A stretch of DNA of 64,000 bases from Philodulcilactobacillus myokonensis (GTDB lineage: Bacteria; Bacillota; Bacilli; Lactobacillales; Lactobacillaceae): positions 434,001-498,000 of the forward strand of contig NZ_BRPL01000002.1 of assembly GCF_027923585.1 (NCBI RefSeq), written 5' to 3'. Each line of letters starts with the position of its first letter. Within the stretch, counting starts at the first letter, position 1. Both the position numbers and the translations under genes were made by a program. The notes under the pieces are model-generated. The model was given only the letters and a program-made list of their open reading frames with translations. It was not told the origin of the DNA and ran no database searches. Below are positions 51,201 through 61,120 of this stretch, one piece after another.

Positions 51201-51377
51201 AGAGGTTGCAACCGACATTAGTAAATCAGCCCAGTGTGATGTAGACACGATGATAGTTGATTGAAAGGGAAGGCTGCCGAAGCGCTAGGATAATGCAAAT
51301 CCTAGTAAGCTGGGACGTAATTAAAGAAGTTACGGACTGTCACAGGCACAAATAAAAGCCTGTGGGGTGCTTCCTAC
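51201..51377 (+). ncRNA. Lysine riboswitch (L-box) aptamer
   Basis: The L-box consensus elements are in order: AGAGGTTGC at the 5' side, CAGCCCAGTG, AGGCTGCCGAAG, AAGCTGGGA, GGACTGTCACAGG, and the closing CTGTGGGGTGCTTCC. The flanking arms (GAGGTTGC / GTGCTTCC) form the basal helix. Lysine binding should favour the terminator that follows, turning the lysA-ppcA operon down. This is an established family; the match rests on many conserved blocks. Confidence 0.96.
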
Positions 51378-51380
51378 AAT

Positions 51381-51453
51381 ATGAATCGAATGATGTTTAA
51401 TAAATTAAAAGGATTCATTTGTTTGGATGTACCAAACAAATGAATCTTTTTTT
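51381..51453 (+). terminator. Riboswitch expression platform: antiterminator and terminator
   Basis: GATTCATTTGTTTGG (51412-51426) and CCAAACAAATGAATC (51432-51446) form a strong terminator stem followed by seven T. ATGAATC at 51381-51387 can pair with GATTCAT at 51412-51418 and so provides the antiterminator. Lysine-bound aptamer would leave the terminator free to form. Confidence 0.88.
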
Positions 51454-51517
51454 ATTGTCATTTTAAAGCATCAAAATTCACAATTAGCCATGATCTATTT
51501 TTGGAGGTTATCAATTT

Positions 51518-52822
51518 ATGTTAGACGCTAAGTATAACGTTAATGATCAGGGTCATCTTACGATTGGTGGGATGGATGCAATTCAACTTGCTAATCAATT
51601 TAAAACACCACTAGTTGTTTATGACGTTGCCCAAATCAGAAATCAAATCCATCATTTTCAAAAGGTTTTTCAAGATAATGATGTTAAATATGCAATTAGC
51701 TACGCAAGTAAAGCCTTCGCATGTTTAGGGATGTATCAAGTTGTTAATCAGGAACATTGCCACATTGACATTGTTTCCGGTGGTGAAATGTATGCAGCTT
51801 TAAAGGCAGGCTTTCCAGCCAGCAAAATGAGCTTTCATGGGAATAATAAATCGAAAGCCGAATTAGAAATGGCAATCGATCACCATGTCGGATTGATCAT
51901 GATTGATAATTTTCATGAAATAGATTTATTAAACCAAGTTTTAAAAAATAAGGATGCAAAAGTCGATGTGATGTTGCGATTAACACCCGGCGTTTCAGCT
52001 CATACCCATGAATATGATCAAACTGGCCAACGTGATAGTAAATTTGGCTTTGATTTAAAGTCAGGCCAAGCCGACCAGGCACTTCAAAAGGTAATGGCAA
52101 GTGGCCGAATGAACTTACGAGGAATTCATGCCCATATTGGATCCCAAATCTTTGAAGTCAAAGGTTTTGAGATGGCAGCTCAAAAATTAGTTGAAGTTGC
52201 CAAAAACTGGCGTGATAAATATGACTATGTTCCAGACATTATCAACGTCGGTGGTGGATTTGGCATTAAATACAATGAAAATGATGATCCAATTCGACCA
52301 GAGGATTTTGTCGAAGCCATCATTAAAACAATGAAAGATAGCGTCAAAGATGATGGATTACCAATGCCTGAAATTTGGATTGAACCAGGTCGATCGATTA
52401 TCGGTCCTGCTGGCTATAACTTATATACGATTGGATCAACTAAACGGGTTCCGGGAATTAAAACCTATGTTGCTGTCGATGGCGGCATGGGTGATAATAT
52501 CAGGCCTGCATTGTATCAAGCTAAATATGAAGCAGTTTTAGCTAATGATCCCAATGCTAAACCGGTTGAAGACGTTAGAATTGCCGGTAAGTATTGTGAA
52601 TCTGGCGACATTTTAATTCAAAATCAGCCGATGCCTAAGTATCATCTGGGCGACGTTTTAGTAATGTTTGCCACTGGTGCTTATGGGTATGCAATGGCTT
52701 CTAATTATAATTTAAATGCAAGACCAGCCGTTGTTTTCGTTGAAAATGGCAAGGCTAAGGTTGTTATTCGCCGCGAAAGTTACGAAGATATGATTCATTT
52801 AGATAATAATTATATTAATTAA
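51518..52822 (+). CDS. lysA: Diaminopimelate decarboxylase
   Basis: Decarboxylates meso-diaminopimelate to L-lysine, the last step of the pathway, with PLP. The 434-aa alanine-racemase-fold protein has the PLP lysine in SYASKAFA, the glycine-rich NVGGGFG and the substrate-binding YCESGD (Cys-Glu-Ser) near residue 360. GGAGG lies 11 bases before the ATG. First gene behind the lysine riboswitch. Confidence 0.95.
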   Translation: MLDAKYNVNDQGHLTIGGMDAIQLANQFKTPLVVYDVAQIRNQIHHFQKVFQDNDVKYAISYASKAFACLGMYQVVNQEHCHIDIVSGGEMYAALKAGFPASKMSFHGNNKSKAELEMAIDHHVGLIMIDNFHEIDLLNQVLKNKDAKVDVMLRLTPGVSAHTHEYDQTGQRDSKFGFDLKSGQADQALQKVMASGRMNLRGIHAHIGSQIFEVKGFEMAAQKLVEVAKNWRDKYDYVPDIINVGGGFGIKYNENDDPIRPEDFVEAIIKTMKDSVKDDGLPMPEIWIEPGRSIIGPAGYNLYTIGSTKRVPGIKTYVAVDGGMGDNIRPALYQAKYEAVLANDPNAKPVEDVRIAGKYCESGDILIQNQPMPKYHLGDVLVMFATGAYGYAMASNYNLNARPAVVFVENGKAKVVIRRESYEDMIHLDNNYIN

Positions 52823-52836
52823 AGGAGAATTTTAAT

Positions 52837-53547
52837 ATGCCAAAGATGGATGCACAATCAATTATTAATTACATTTCTAATTCAAAGAAGAAGACCCCCG
52901 TTAAAGTTTACATTAGTGCTGACATGGGAAAAATTAGCGTTCCGGATAATGTGAAGGAATTTGCTAGTGATAAGATGGGAATTCTATTCGGCGATTGGTC
53001 TGATATTCAACCGGTTTTAGAAAATAATAAGGATCAAATTGACGATTATGAAATTGAAAACCATGCTAGAAATTCCGGTGTCCCGTTATTAAATCTTAAA
53101 AATCAAGACGCCAGAATTGAACCAGGTGCAATTATCAGAGAAAAAGTTGCGATTGGCCATAACGCCGTTGTCATGATGGGTGCCATCATTAACATTGGTG
53201 CTGAAATTGGTGATGATACCATGATTGATATGGGGGTTGTTATGGGCGGACGTGCCATTGTTGGCAAGCATAGTCATATTGGTGCCGGTGCAGTTTTAGC
53301 TGGGGTAGTTGAACCCGCTTCTGCTAAACCAGTTCAGATTGATGATAATGTCTTGGTTGGTGCCAATGCAGTTGTCATCGAAGGTGTCCACGTCGGTGAA
53401 GGTGCCGTTGTTGCCGCCGGCGCAATTGTTACCCACGATGTTGCTCCTCATACTTTGGTTGCTGGAACACCTGCTAGAAAAATCAAAGATATTGATGCTA
53501 AGACTAAATCTAAAACTGGTTTACAAGACGCATTAAGAAAGTTGTAA
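52837..53547 (+). CDS. dapH: Tetrahydrodipicolinate N-acetyltransferase
   Basis: Acetylates L-tetrahydrodipicolinate, committing the cell to the acetyl branch of DAP synthesis. The 236-aa protein has an N-terminal helical domain and, from ~residue 90, a left-handed beta helix of hexapeptide repeats ([20 protein letters not shown] and following), with [16 protein letters not shown] as a family hallmark. The acetyl rather than succinyl type is supported by the N-acetyl-DAP deacetylase gene that follows. AAAGGAG precedes the ATG. Confidence 0.92.
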   Translation: MPKMDAQSIINYISNSKKKTPVKVYISADMGKISVPDNVKEFASDKMGILFGDWSDIQPVLENNKDQIDDYEIENHARNSGVPLLNLKNQDARIEPGAIIREKVAIGHNAVVMMGAIINIGAEIGDDTMIDMGVVMGGRAIVGKHSHIGAGAVLAGVVEPASAKPVQIDDNVLVGANAVVIEGVHVGEGAVVAAGAIVTHDVAPHTLVAGTPARKIKDIDAKTKSKTGLQDALRKL

Positions 53548-53548
53548 T

Positions 53549-54703
53549 ATGATGAAAACTTTAAGTGAAAAAGAGTTAATTCAAATCAGAAGGCATCTGC
53601 ACACTATTCCTGAACTAGCCTTGCATGAACATCAAACCCATGATTATTTAATGAAGGTGATTCAAAGTTTTGACCAATCACATTTAACGATTAAAACTTT
53701 TCAACAATTACCAACTGCAATCATGGTAAGAGTAGGTGGCAGTAATCCCAAACGAACGGTTGGCTACCGAACCGATATTGATGCTTTGCCGGTTAAAGAA
53801 CAAACCGGATTGCCATTTTCATCGCACCATCAAAATATAATGCATGCCTGTGGACACGATATTCATATGACCGTTGCTTTGGGTGTTTTGAACTACTTCT
53901 CAATTTATCAACCGAAAGATAATCTACTTTTCTTCTTTCAACCAGCTGAAGAAAGCGAGTACGGTGGTAAACGAGCCTATGAAATGGGACTATTTCATGA
54001 TGAATGGAAACCAGATGAATTTTATGCCCTTCACGATAATCCGAACTTACCTGCTGGCGCCATTGGTTGTCGAATGGGAACCCTGTTTGCTGGGACAACC
54101 GAAGTTAATGTTGATTTGATTGGGAAAAGTGGTCATGCTGCGTACCCACAAGATGCTAACGATATGGTTGTTGCCGCTGCTGAATTTATTAATCAAGCTC
54201 AAACCATCGTTTCCAGGAGTATTAATCCGATTCAAAGTGGCGTGGTTACGTTCGGTAAAATGGAAGCTGGTACCATTAGGAACGTAATTGCCGGTAAAGC
54301 CCGGATTGAAGGTACCATTCGTGGACTTGACCAAGCAATGATCAAACGAATTGATCAGCGTCTAAAAGATATTGGCGAAGGAATTGCTAGGAGCTTTAAT
54401 TGCCAAGTCAATGTGGGCTTAAACCAGGGTGGTTATTTACCAGTTCAAAATAATCCTAAATTAACCAAATTCTTTATTCATCATATGCAATCAGATCCAG
54501 CCGTTAACTTTATTGCAACTAAACCAGCTATGACCGGTGAAGATTTTGGTTACTTACTATCTAAATTTCCTGGAACCATGTTCTGGTTAGGAGTTAACGA
54601 TACTTCACCACTACATTCTGCCACTTTTAATCCGAAAGAATCGGCAATTCAAAAGGGTGTGAATGCAATTGTTGGTTTCATGCAAGATCGCATGGATCAT
54701 TAG
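53549..54703 (+). CDS. dapL: N-acetyl-diaminopimelate deacetylase (M20D family)
   Basis: Releases acetate from N-acetyl-LL-diaminopimelate. The 384-aa M20 metallo-amidohydrolase has the motifs YRTDIDALPVKEQTGLPF, HACGHDIHM and FQPAEESEYGG, which include the metal ligands and the catalytic Glu pair. Similar enzymes act on hippurate or indole-3-acetyl-amino acids, but the position in the lysine operon settles its role. The symbol follows the B. subtilis usage (formerly YkuR). It begins one base after the dapH stop. Confidence 0.9.
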   Translation: MMKTLSEKELIQIRRHLHTIPELALHEHQTHDYLMKVIQSFDQSHLTIKTFQQLPTAIMVRVGGSNPKRTVGYRTDIDALPVKEQTGLPFSSHHQNIMHACGHDIHMTVALGVLNYFSIYQPKDNLLFFFQPAEESEYGGKRAYEMGLFHDEWKPDEFYALHDNPNLPAGAIGCRMGTLFAGTTEVNVDLIGKSGHAAYPQDANDMVVAAAEFINQAQTIVSRSINPIQSGVVTFGKMEAGTIRNVIAGKARIEGTIRGLDQAMIKRIDQRLKDIGEGIARSFNCQVNVGLNQGGYLPVQNNPKLTKFFIHHMQSDPAVNFIATKPAMTGEDFGYLLSKFPGTMFWLGVNDTSPLHSATFNPKESAIQKGVNAIVGFMQDRMDH

Positions 54704-54718
54704 TAAGGAGATATGAAT

Positions 54719-55633
54719 ATGTTTGAAAATGTTGATTTAATGACAGCGTTAGTAACTCCTTTCAATGATGATAACCAGATTGATTATCAATCACTTGAAA
54801 AGTTAGCCAACCATTTAATTAATACCGGTAGCCGTGGCTTTGTCATTGGGGCTACCACTGGTGAAACGCCAACTTTAAGCATGGATGAAAAGATTGAATT
54901 ATATACCAAATTTAGTCGTATAATTCACGGTCGGGTTCCAATCATTGCAGGTGTCGGTACTAATAATACTGCTGAAACAATCAAATTTACCCAACGGGTC
55001 AGCAAAATTAAAGGAATTAACGTTGCCCTAATTGTCGTTCCATACTATAACAAGCCTGATCAACGAGGGATGATTAATCATTTTACCAAGGTTGCCGATG
55101 AAGGTGGAATGCCAACCATGATATATAACATTCCAGGGCGGACCGGTAAGAAGATGGATAATGATACCATTATTAAATTGTCTCATCACAAAAACATTAT
55201 CGGTGTTAAACAGTGTGGAACGATGGAAGACATGGAGAATTTAGTAGAACATGTTGATAAAAATTTCATGATCTATAGTGGCGAAGATGCCCAAGCATTA
55301 TTTGCTAAAGTAATTGGTGCAAATGGTGTGATTTCGGTTGCATCCCATATTTATGGACCTCAGATGCGCCAAATGTACGATGCAATTGAAAAGGGCGATG
55401 TCAAAACTGCTGGGCATCTTCAAAGATTACTGACTCCTAAAATGGCGGCATTATTTATGTATGCATCACCAGAACCAACTAAAGCAGTTTTGAATGCTCA
55501 GGGTTGGAACGTTGGTGGCTGCCGTCTTCCATTAGAGTCACTTAATAATGAAGAAAAAGAAAAATTGGCGAACCGATTAGGGTTAAGCCAGGATGCACTA
55601 TTAAAATCTTTACCAAAGGAGCTGAAGCTTTAA
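54719..55633 (+). CDS. dapA: 4-hydroxy-tetrahydrodipicolinate synthase
   Basis: Condenses aspartate semialdehyde with pyruvate. The 304-aa TIM-barrel has Schiff-base Lys in IIGVKQCG, Tyr in [10 protein letters not shown] and the [10 protein letters not shown] loop. The ATG at 54719 is preferred as AAGGAG (54705-54710) is eight bases upstream; an earlier in-frame ATG at 54713 is only two bases from it. It abuts dapB. Confidence 0.95.
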   Translation: MFENVDLMTALVTPFNDDNQIDYQSLEKLANHLINTGSRGFVIGATTGETPTLSMDEKIELYTKFSRIIHGRVPIIAGVGTNNTAETIKFTQRVSKIKGINVALIVVPYYNKPDQRGMINHFTKVADEGGMPTMIYNIPGRTGKKMDNDTIIKLSHHKNIIGVKQCGTMEDMENLVEHVDKNFMIYSGEDAQALFAKVIGANGVISVASHIYGPQMRQMYDAIEKGDVKTAGHLQRLLTPKMAALFMYASPEPTKAVLNAQGWNVGGCRLPLESLNNEEKEKLANRLGLSQDALLKSLPKELKL

Positions 55634-56413
55634 ATGATTAAAGTATTAGTAGCAGGATTTACCGGTGCAATGGGTCAAAAGGCCGTTCACATGGTAAATA
55701 CAACGGATAATTTTAAATTAGTGGGTGCTTATGCTCCATCAGCTAAGAAGATTAACCGAAAGGACTACCATTTAGATGATGATGTGAAGATTTATTCTTC
55801 ATTAAATGATATTGATAGTGATGCCGATGTTTGGATTGACTTTACACTACCTAGTTCTGTTTATGAGAACACTAAGTTTGCCATCCAACATCATATTCAG
55901 CCGGTAGTTGGTACTAGCGGTTTATCAGATGATCAAATTAATTCACTTGTTAAGCTATCAAAGCAGGAAAAAGTGGGTGGCTTAGTTGCACCTAACTTTG
56001 GGTTATCAGCAGTTCTATTAATGAAATTTGCTCAATCTGCAGCGAAGTACTTCCCAGATGCTGAAATCATTGAAATGCACCATGGGGACAAAGCCGATGC
56101 ACCATCTGGAACTGCTTTGAATACTGCTAAATTGATTGATCAAGTTAGACCACGTCATGAACAGGGTGCTAAACACCCCGTTGAAACTTTGAAAAATGTT
56201 CGTGGTGGTGACTACCACGGAATTAGAATTCACGCGGTTAGATTACCTGGTTACATTGCCCATGAACAAGTCTTGTTTGGTGGACCAGGTGAAGCTTTGA
56301 CCATTAGACAAGATTCATTCGACCGTGGCTCCTTTATGAAGGGTGTTAAGGTTGCAGTTAATAAAGTCGATTCATTAGACCACTTAATTGTTGGTTTAGA
56401 AAATGTTTTATAG
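55634..56413 (+). CDS. dapB: 4-hydroxy-tetrahydrodipicolinate reductase
   Basis: Reduces the dapA product with NAD(P)H. The 259-aa protein begins with the nucleotide-binding VLVAGFTGAMGQKAV and has the active-site motif EMHHGDKADAPSGTALNTA. The ATG follows the dapA stop directly; AAAGGAG lies in the last codons of dapA. Confidence 0.95.
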   Translation: MIKVLVAGFTGAMGQKAVHMVNTTDNFKLVGAYAPSAKKINRKDYHLDDDVKIYSSLNDIDSDADVWIDFTLPSSVYENTKFAIQHHIQPVVGTSGLSDDQINSLVKLSKQEKVGGLVAPNFGLSAVLLMKFAQSAAKYFPDAEIIEMHHGDKADAPSGTALNTAKLIDQVRPRHEQGAKHPVETLKNVRGGDYHGIRIHAVRLPGYIAHEQVLFGGPGEALTIRQDSFDRGSFMKGVKVAVNKVDSLDHLIVGLENVL

Positions 56414-56436
56414 AAATTAGAAGGAGTGGAATTACA

Positions 56437-57621
56437 ATGCCTGAATTAATACCACAATTGTCAAAACAATATAATCATAAATTAGATTTGGTTCAACCAT
56501 CCGGAATTAGAGCCTTTGATCAAAGAATTTCAAAGGTGCCTGGAATTGTTAAACTAACGATTGGTGAACCGGATTTAAATACGCCGGATCACGTTAAAGA
56601 AGCCGCTATTAATGGAATTAAAAATAACGATACCCACTATTCAGCTCAACCCGGCAAACTTGAACTAAGAAAAGCCATTGCGAACTATCTTCATAAAAGT
56701 CAGGGCTTAAATTATGATCCAAACGATGAAATTATCGTTACAATTGGGGCCACCGAAGCAATCTATGCTACTTTTGAAGCAATGATTAACCCTGGTGATA
56801 AGGTATTGATTGCCACTCCTGCATTTGCTTTATACCAGCCGATTGTAACTTTACTTGGCGGAATCCCTGTTGATATTGATACTTCTGGAAGTCATTTTAA
56901 TTTATCTGCTGACCGGTTAGAAAAGGTCATTGAAAAAGAAGGCGATGCTGTTAAAGCCGTCTTGATTAATTACCCAGGAAATCCAACTGGCGCAGAATAT
57001 TCAAAGGATAGTTTAGAAGCAATCGCAAAGGTAATTAAGAAGCATCATTTATTTGCCATTACCGATGAAATTTACGCTGAATTAGTCTATGGTGTGAAAC
57101 ACTATTCATTAGCACGCTGGATTCCAGATCAAACGATCGTTATTAACGGTTTGTCTAAATCACACGCAATGACTGGCTGGCGAGTTGGTTACGTTGCGGG
57201 ACCAGCTGAATTTGTTAAAAAAGCAACGAAAGTCCATGCCTTCATGGTGACATCACCGTCTGATCCCGCCCAAGATGCTGCAACAGAAGCATTGACTAAT
57301 GGTTTAGATGATCCAATTGGGATGCGGAAAATCTACTTCAAGCGTCGTAATTTCATTAATAAAGCAATGAACGACATGGGATTGAAGACAGTTTTGCCAC
57401 AAGGGGCATTTTACCTCTTTGTTAAAATTCCAGCTTCATATAATAATTCTGAAGCATTTGCATTAGATTTGGCTAGAAAAGCTAAAGTTGGTGTTACACC
57501 TGGCAGTGCATTTGGAACTGGTGGCGAAGGCTACATCCGTCTATCATACGCTGCATCTGATCATGATCTTCATTTAGCAGCTGATCGGATGAAAACATTT
57601 ATGGATCAAATTAATAAATAA
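56437..57621 (+). CDS. Aminotransferase, probable N-acetyl-LL-diaminopimelate aminotransferase
   Basis: A 394-aa class I/II PLP aminotransferase; the PLP Lys is in NGLSKSHAMTGWRVGYV and NYPGNPTGAEYS supplies the Asn and Pro of the PLP site. In this operon it most likely transfers the amino group to N-acetyl-2-amino-6-oxopimelate, between dapH and dapL. Homologues (PatA-like) have broad specificity and may also act in methionine or other amino-acid routes. AAGGAGTGG precedes the ATG. Confidence 0.88.
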   Translation: MPELIPQLSKQYNHKLDLVQPSGIRAFDQRISKVPGIVKLTIGEPDLNTPDHVKEAAINGIKNNDTHYSAQPGKLELRKAIANYLHKSQGLNYDPNDEIIVTIGATEAIYATFEAMINPGDKVLIATPAFALYQPIVTLLGGIPVDIDTSGSHFNLSADRLEKVIEKEGDAVKAVLINYPGNPTGAEYSKDSLEAIAKVIKKHHLFAITDEIYAELVYGVKHYSLARWIPDQTIVINGLSKSHAMTGWRVGYVAGPAEFVKKATKVHAFMVTSPSDPAQDAATEALTNGLDDPIGMRKIYFKRRNFINKAMNDMGLKTVLPQGAFYLFVKIPASYNNSEAFALDLARKAKVGVTPGSAFGTGGEGYIRLSYAASDHDLHLAADRMKTFMDQINK

Positions 57622-57638
57622 TTAGGGAGTTTTTGAAA

Positions 57639-58715
57639 ATGAGAAAATATAACGTTGCAATTTTAGGTGCTACTGGTGCCGTTGGAGTTAGAATGGTCGA
57701 CCAACTTGCAAAGTCAACCATTCCAGTTAAGTCTTTAAAATTGCTAGCTTCTAGTAAATCAGCTGGTAAGAAGATGAAATTTAAGGACCAACAAGTAACC
57801 GTTGAAGAAGCAACACCAGATTCATTCAATGGGGTTGACCTAGTCCTTGCTTCGCCTGGTTCTTCCGTTTCAGCTCGTTTGTTGCCAGAAGCTGTTAAAC
57901 GCGGTGCTGTCTGTGTTGATAACAGTAGTAACTTTAGAATGGATCCCAAGGTTCCGTTGGTAATTCCAGAAGTTAATCCGGAACAGTTAAAGAACCATAA
58001 GGGCATCGTTGCGAATCCTAACTGTTCCACCATTCAAATGTTAGTGGCATTGAATCCCATCAGAGAAAAGTTTGGTCTAAAACAAATTATTGTTTCAACT
58101 TACCAAGCTGCTGCTGGTGCTGGTCATGCTGCCTTAGAAGAATTTTATCGCCAAGCCCAAGAATATTTAGATGGTAAACCAATGGAACATAACATTTTAC
58201 CAACCGGTGGGGACAAAAAACACTATCCATTAGCATTTAACCTACTTCCACAAATCGACGTTTTCCAAGAACATGGTTACACCCATGAAGAATGGAAAAT
58301 GGTTCATGAAACTAAGAAGATCATGTTAAACGACATGAATTCACCGAAGATTAAGGTTAATGCAACATGTGTTCGAGTTCCCGTTCCAGTTGCCCATGGT
58401 GAAACGGTCTACTTTGAAACTGATGATCAAAATGTTACCGCTGACCAAATTAAGAAAGCAGTTGACGATGCACCGGGTGCAACATTACAAGATGACCCAG
58501 CTCACCAAGTTTACCCACAACCATTGAATGCAGTTGGCAAGCGTGAAACCTTTGTTGGCCGCATTCGACCTGATTTAGAAAATAAGGGCAGCTTTGACAT
58601 GTGGGTCGTTGCCGATAATCTTTTAAAGGGGGCCGCATGGAATACCGTTGAAAATGCTGAAGAATTAGTTAAACGTGATCTAGTTCACGTTCCAGATGAT
58701 TATTACAAAGCTTAA
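57639..58715 (+). CDS. asd: Aspartate-semialdehyde dehydrogenase
   Basis: Reduces aspartyl phosphate to aspartate semialdehyde. The 358-aa protein starts with AILGATGAVGVRMVD and has the catalytic Cys in ANPNCSTIQM and the His-containing RVPVPVAHGE. The ATG at 57639 is chosen because AGGGAG (57624-57629) is nine bases upstream, and an in-frame TTG at 57633 is too close to it. Together with lysC it supplies the branch-point compound for dapA. Confidence 0.95.
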   Translation: MRKYNVAILGATGAVGVRMVDQLAKSTIPVKSLKLLASSKSAGKKMKFKDQQVTVEEATPDSFNGVDLVLASPGSSVSARLLPEAVKRGAVCVDNSSNFRMDPKVPLVIPEVNPEQLKNHKGIVANPNCSTIQMLVALNPIREKFGLKQIIVSTYQAAAGAGHAALEEFYRQAQEYLDGKPMEHNILPTGGDKKHYPLAFNLLPQIDVFQEHGYTHEEWKMVHETKKIMLNDMNSPKIKVNATCVRVPVPVAHGETVYFETDDQNVTADQIKKAVDDAPGATLQDDPAHQVYPQPLNAVGKRETFVGRIRPDLENKGSFDMWVVADNLLKGAAWNTVENAEELVKRDLVHVPDDYYKA

Positions 58716-58753
58716 TTAATTGAATGTTTTTCTAATCTTAGGAGGAAAAGACA

Positions 58754-60256
58754 ATGGATCGTAAAATTCCAAATATCATGGGAACTCAACATCCCGATAA
58801 TGCGCGGGCTCCATTTTTTCAAAAGAGTCCCTTTGTTTCAGCTTTTAAAGAAATTAACGAAGCGTATCAAAACTTTTCGGTTTTAGATGCCGATGAATAC
58901 ATGTGGGATTGGGAAGGTAAACACGCTGATGCATCAGTTATTAGCCGTCTTTATTCAGAACATTATGATTACTTTAAACAGCATCAATTAGGTCGAGATA
59001 AATTCTTAACTTTTCGGTTTCCAAATATTTGGGAAGAAAAGGGCTATAGTCTAATGCAGGCCATGACAACCATGTTATTAGCAGAAGACTTAGCACGTGA
59101 TCTTCAATTTGATCAAAGGCCACTTTTTGAAGCCATTTTGCCAATGACCAAGTCTGCTGACCAGTTAATTAATATGGAAGATAAATTTTCCGCATTGGCT
59201 CATTTTAAAGCTAAGGTATTTAAGAATGGTCATAAGGATTATGATACGATTAAGATGATTCCATTGTTTGAAAGTTTTGAAGCCCAACAAAATGCCCCTA
59301 AAACTTTAGAAAAATTTATTGAACTATACCGCAAGCATTTCGGTAAGGATGTTGAATACATGCGAGTATTTCTGGCTGGGTCTGATTCAGCATTGTCCAA
59401 TGGATTTTTAAACAGTATTATTGGAAATAAATTAGCATTGTCTGGTTTAGCTCAATTTGTTGATAAGACCAGGATTCCGGTTTATCCGATTGCTGGAACT
59501 GGTAGTACGATCTTCAGGGGCGGTTTATCACCTGAAATGATTGATCGATACGTCAGGGAATTTCCTGGTTTAAAGACTGCGACAATTCAATCTGCATTTC
59601 GATATGATTTTCCAATGTCAACTGTAAAACCAGCGATTGCTAAATTACGTCGGGGGTTACAGAACAGTGAATTCAACGTCATTAGTGGTGAAGATCACGA
59701 TACATTATTCAACATTGCTAATCGCACTGGAAAAGAATATCATGATACTTTAGATCCATTAATTAATGATCTACAACACGTTTTTAATGTATTTCCAAAG
59801 CGTCGTGATCGACACTTACACGTTGGAATTTTAGGCTACTCAAGAAATGTTGATGGTTATAAGATGCCCCGTGCGATTACTTTCTCTGGATCACTTTATT
59901 CGGTTGGCGTTCCACCAGAATTTATTGGTTCTGGAAAGGTTCTCCGTGGCTTGAATAAGAAGGAAATGAAGACTTTAAGAAAGTACTATCCTGACATGCG
60001 CCATGATTTTGACCATGCTGGTAAATACTTCTCAAGACGGGCTTTAAATATCTTAGAAACTAAGAATCCAGCCTGGAAAGTCGTTGATAAAGAAATTCAG
60101 GATCTAGAAGATATTTTAGATGTTAAATTCGGGCCAACAACTGATGATCAAGCTAAACATGCTGAATTAGCTGCTGATCTAGTTAGCATCCATGATAAAC
60201 AAACTAGAACCGAATTAATTAACCGAATGGGATTATTAAGGCACTTCCTAGGTTAA
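58754..60256 (+). CDS. ppcA: Phosphoenolpyruvate carboxylase, archaeal type
   Basis: Fixes bicarbonate on PEP to give oxaloacetate, here the likely source of aspartate for lysine and DAP. At 500 aa it is about half the size of bacterial-type PEPC and shows the archaeal-type start IPNIMGTQHPDNARAPFF. Archaeal-type enzymes are known from Archaea and a few Firmicutes such as Leuconostoc, Oenococcus and Clostridium. GGAGG precedes the ATG. It is the last gene of the riboswitch-led operon, so its expression should follow the need for lysine. Confidence 0.92.
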   Translation: MDRKIPNIMGTQHPDNARAPFFQKSPFVSAFKEINEAYQNFSVLDADEYMWDWEGKHADASVISRLYSEHYDYFKQHQLGRDKFLTFRFPNIWEEKGYSLMQAMTTMLLAEDLARDLQFDQRPLFEAILPMTKSADQLINMEDKFSALAHFKAKVFKNGHKDYDTIKMIPLFESFEAQQNAPKTLEKFIELYRKHFGKDVEYMRVFLAGSDSALSNGFLNSIIGNKLALSGLAQFVDKTRIPVYPIAGTGSTIFRGGLSPEMIDRYVREFPGLKTATIQSAFRYDFPMSTVKPAIAKLRRGLQNSEFNVISGEDHDTLFNIANRTGKEYHDTLDPLINDLQHVFNVFPKRRDRHLHVGILGYSRNVDGYKMPRAITFSGSLYSVGVPPEFIGSGKVLRGLNKKEMKTLRKYYPDMRHDFDHAGKYFSRRALNILETKNPAWKVVDKEIQDLEDILDVKFGPTTDDQAKHAELAADLVSIHDKQTRTELINRMGLLRHFLG

Positions 60257-60269
60257 TAATATCCATCCA

Positions 60270-60304
60270 AAAAACACTCACTTTTAAAAAGTGGGTGTTT
60301 TTTT
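60270..60304 (+). terminator. Terminator of the lysine operon
   Basis: AAAACACTCACTTTT and AAAAGTGGGTGTTTT pair with one G-T, followed by T residues, right after ppcA. Confidence 0.88.
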
Positions 60305-60372
60305 AGTTTGTAATGATTAAATTTAACTTGTAAAATGATTTTGATTTCAAATTAAAGGGGGTGTTTTAAACG

Positions 60373-61059
60373 ATGACATTAACCATTTCTGAAAAACTAT
60401 TTTTGTTGATTAGTAAGCAAAGTACCAGTTCGAACGTTTATCATTCCAACACACCAATGCTTGAGAGTTACTTAGTCGATTTACTTTATCATGGTGTAAT
60501 TGGAATTGAGAATGATCAAATCGAAATTCAAAAACAATTGCCAAAATCTTTGGACAATCTGGACGAATTAGACGAATATTTAAAACAACACGTTCAAAAT
60601 CAAAGAAGGATGAATGCACTGGTTTTTAACGTTATTAAACAGACTAAAATGGCTAAATCAATTTATGAAAAAATTGGTGAAAAATTAGCTACTGATGGAA
60701 TTGTTGCTGACCAGGGACATCGGGGATGGATTATTAAATACCATAATTTTACGCCTAAACCAACGATAATCAATCAGTTGATCAATCAAATTAAATCCGA
60801 AATGATTGATTCTTCTGAAAAATTAAATCACTCAACCTTATTTCTTTCTAAAATGTTGATTGATAGTTCTTACGCGATGAGGTACTTTAACTTTCGACAG
60901 ATTAAAACAATGAAGCAGCAAATTAAAACTTTTCAGATTAATCATCATGAATATGATGATATTTTTGAATTGATGAAAGTCGTTCAAAATATTAATAAAG
61001 CATTTAGAAATTCAAATAGTGCAGCAATTATGGTTGCTTCAACACTTCATTTCCATTAA
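60373..61059 (+). CDS. Unknown helical protein, possibly GPP34/GOLPH3-like
   Basis: A 228-aa soluble, mostly helical protein. The start (LTISEKLFLLISKQS) and the alternation of helices with a late AAIMVASTL-like end recall GPP34-domain proteins, which bind phosphoinositides in eukaryotes and have no settled role in bacteria; this is a weak resemblance. No catalytic motif is visible. AAAGGGGG lies before the ATG, and a strong terminator follows, so it is a single-gene unit. Confidence 0.6.
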   Translation: MTLTISEKLFLLISKQSTSSNVYHSNTPMLESYLVDLLYHGVIGIENDQIEIQKQLPKSLDNLDELDEYLKQHVQNQRRMNALVFNVIKQTKMAKSIYEKIGEKLATDGIVADQGHRGWIIKYHNFTPKPTIINQLINQIKSEMIDSSEKLNHSTLFLSKMLIDSSYAMRYFNFRQIKTMKQQIKTFQINHHEYDDIFELMKVVQNINKAFRNSNSAAIMVASTLHFH

Positions 61060-61060
61060 A

Positions 61061-61097
61061 AAACTCATTTCATTTTTGAATGAAATGAGTTTTTTTA
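61061..61097. terminator. Bidirectional terminator
   Basis: ACTCATTTCATT and AATGAAATGAGT are a perfect 12-bp stem with a 4-base loop, flanked by A and T tracts, between convergent genes. Confidence 0.9.
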
Positions 61098-61120
61098 TTT
61101 TATATCAATTTAATTTAATC

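Noticed and set aside
57611-58033. Minus-strand open frame of 140 codons
   Set aside because: Antisense to the start of asd, which is certain; no motif or start signal.
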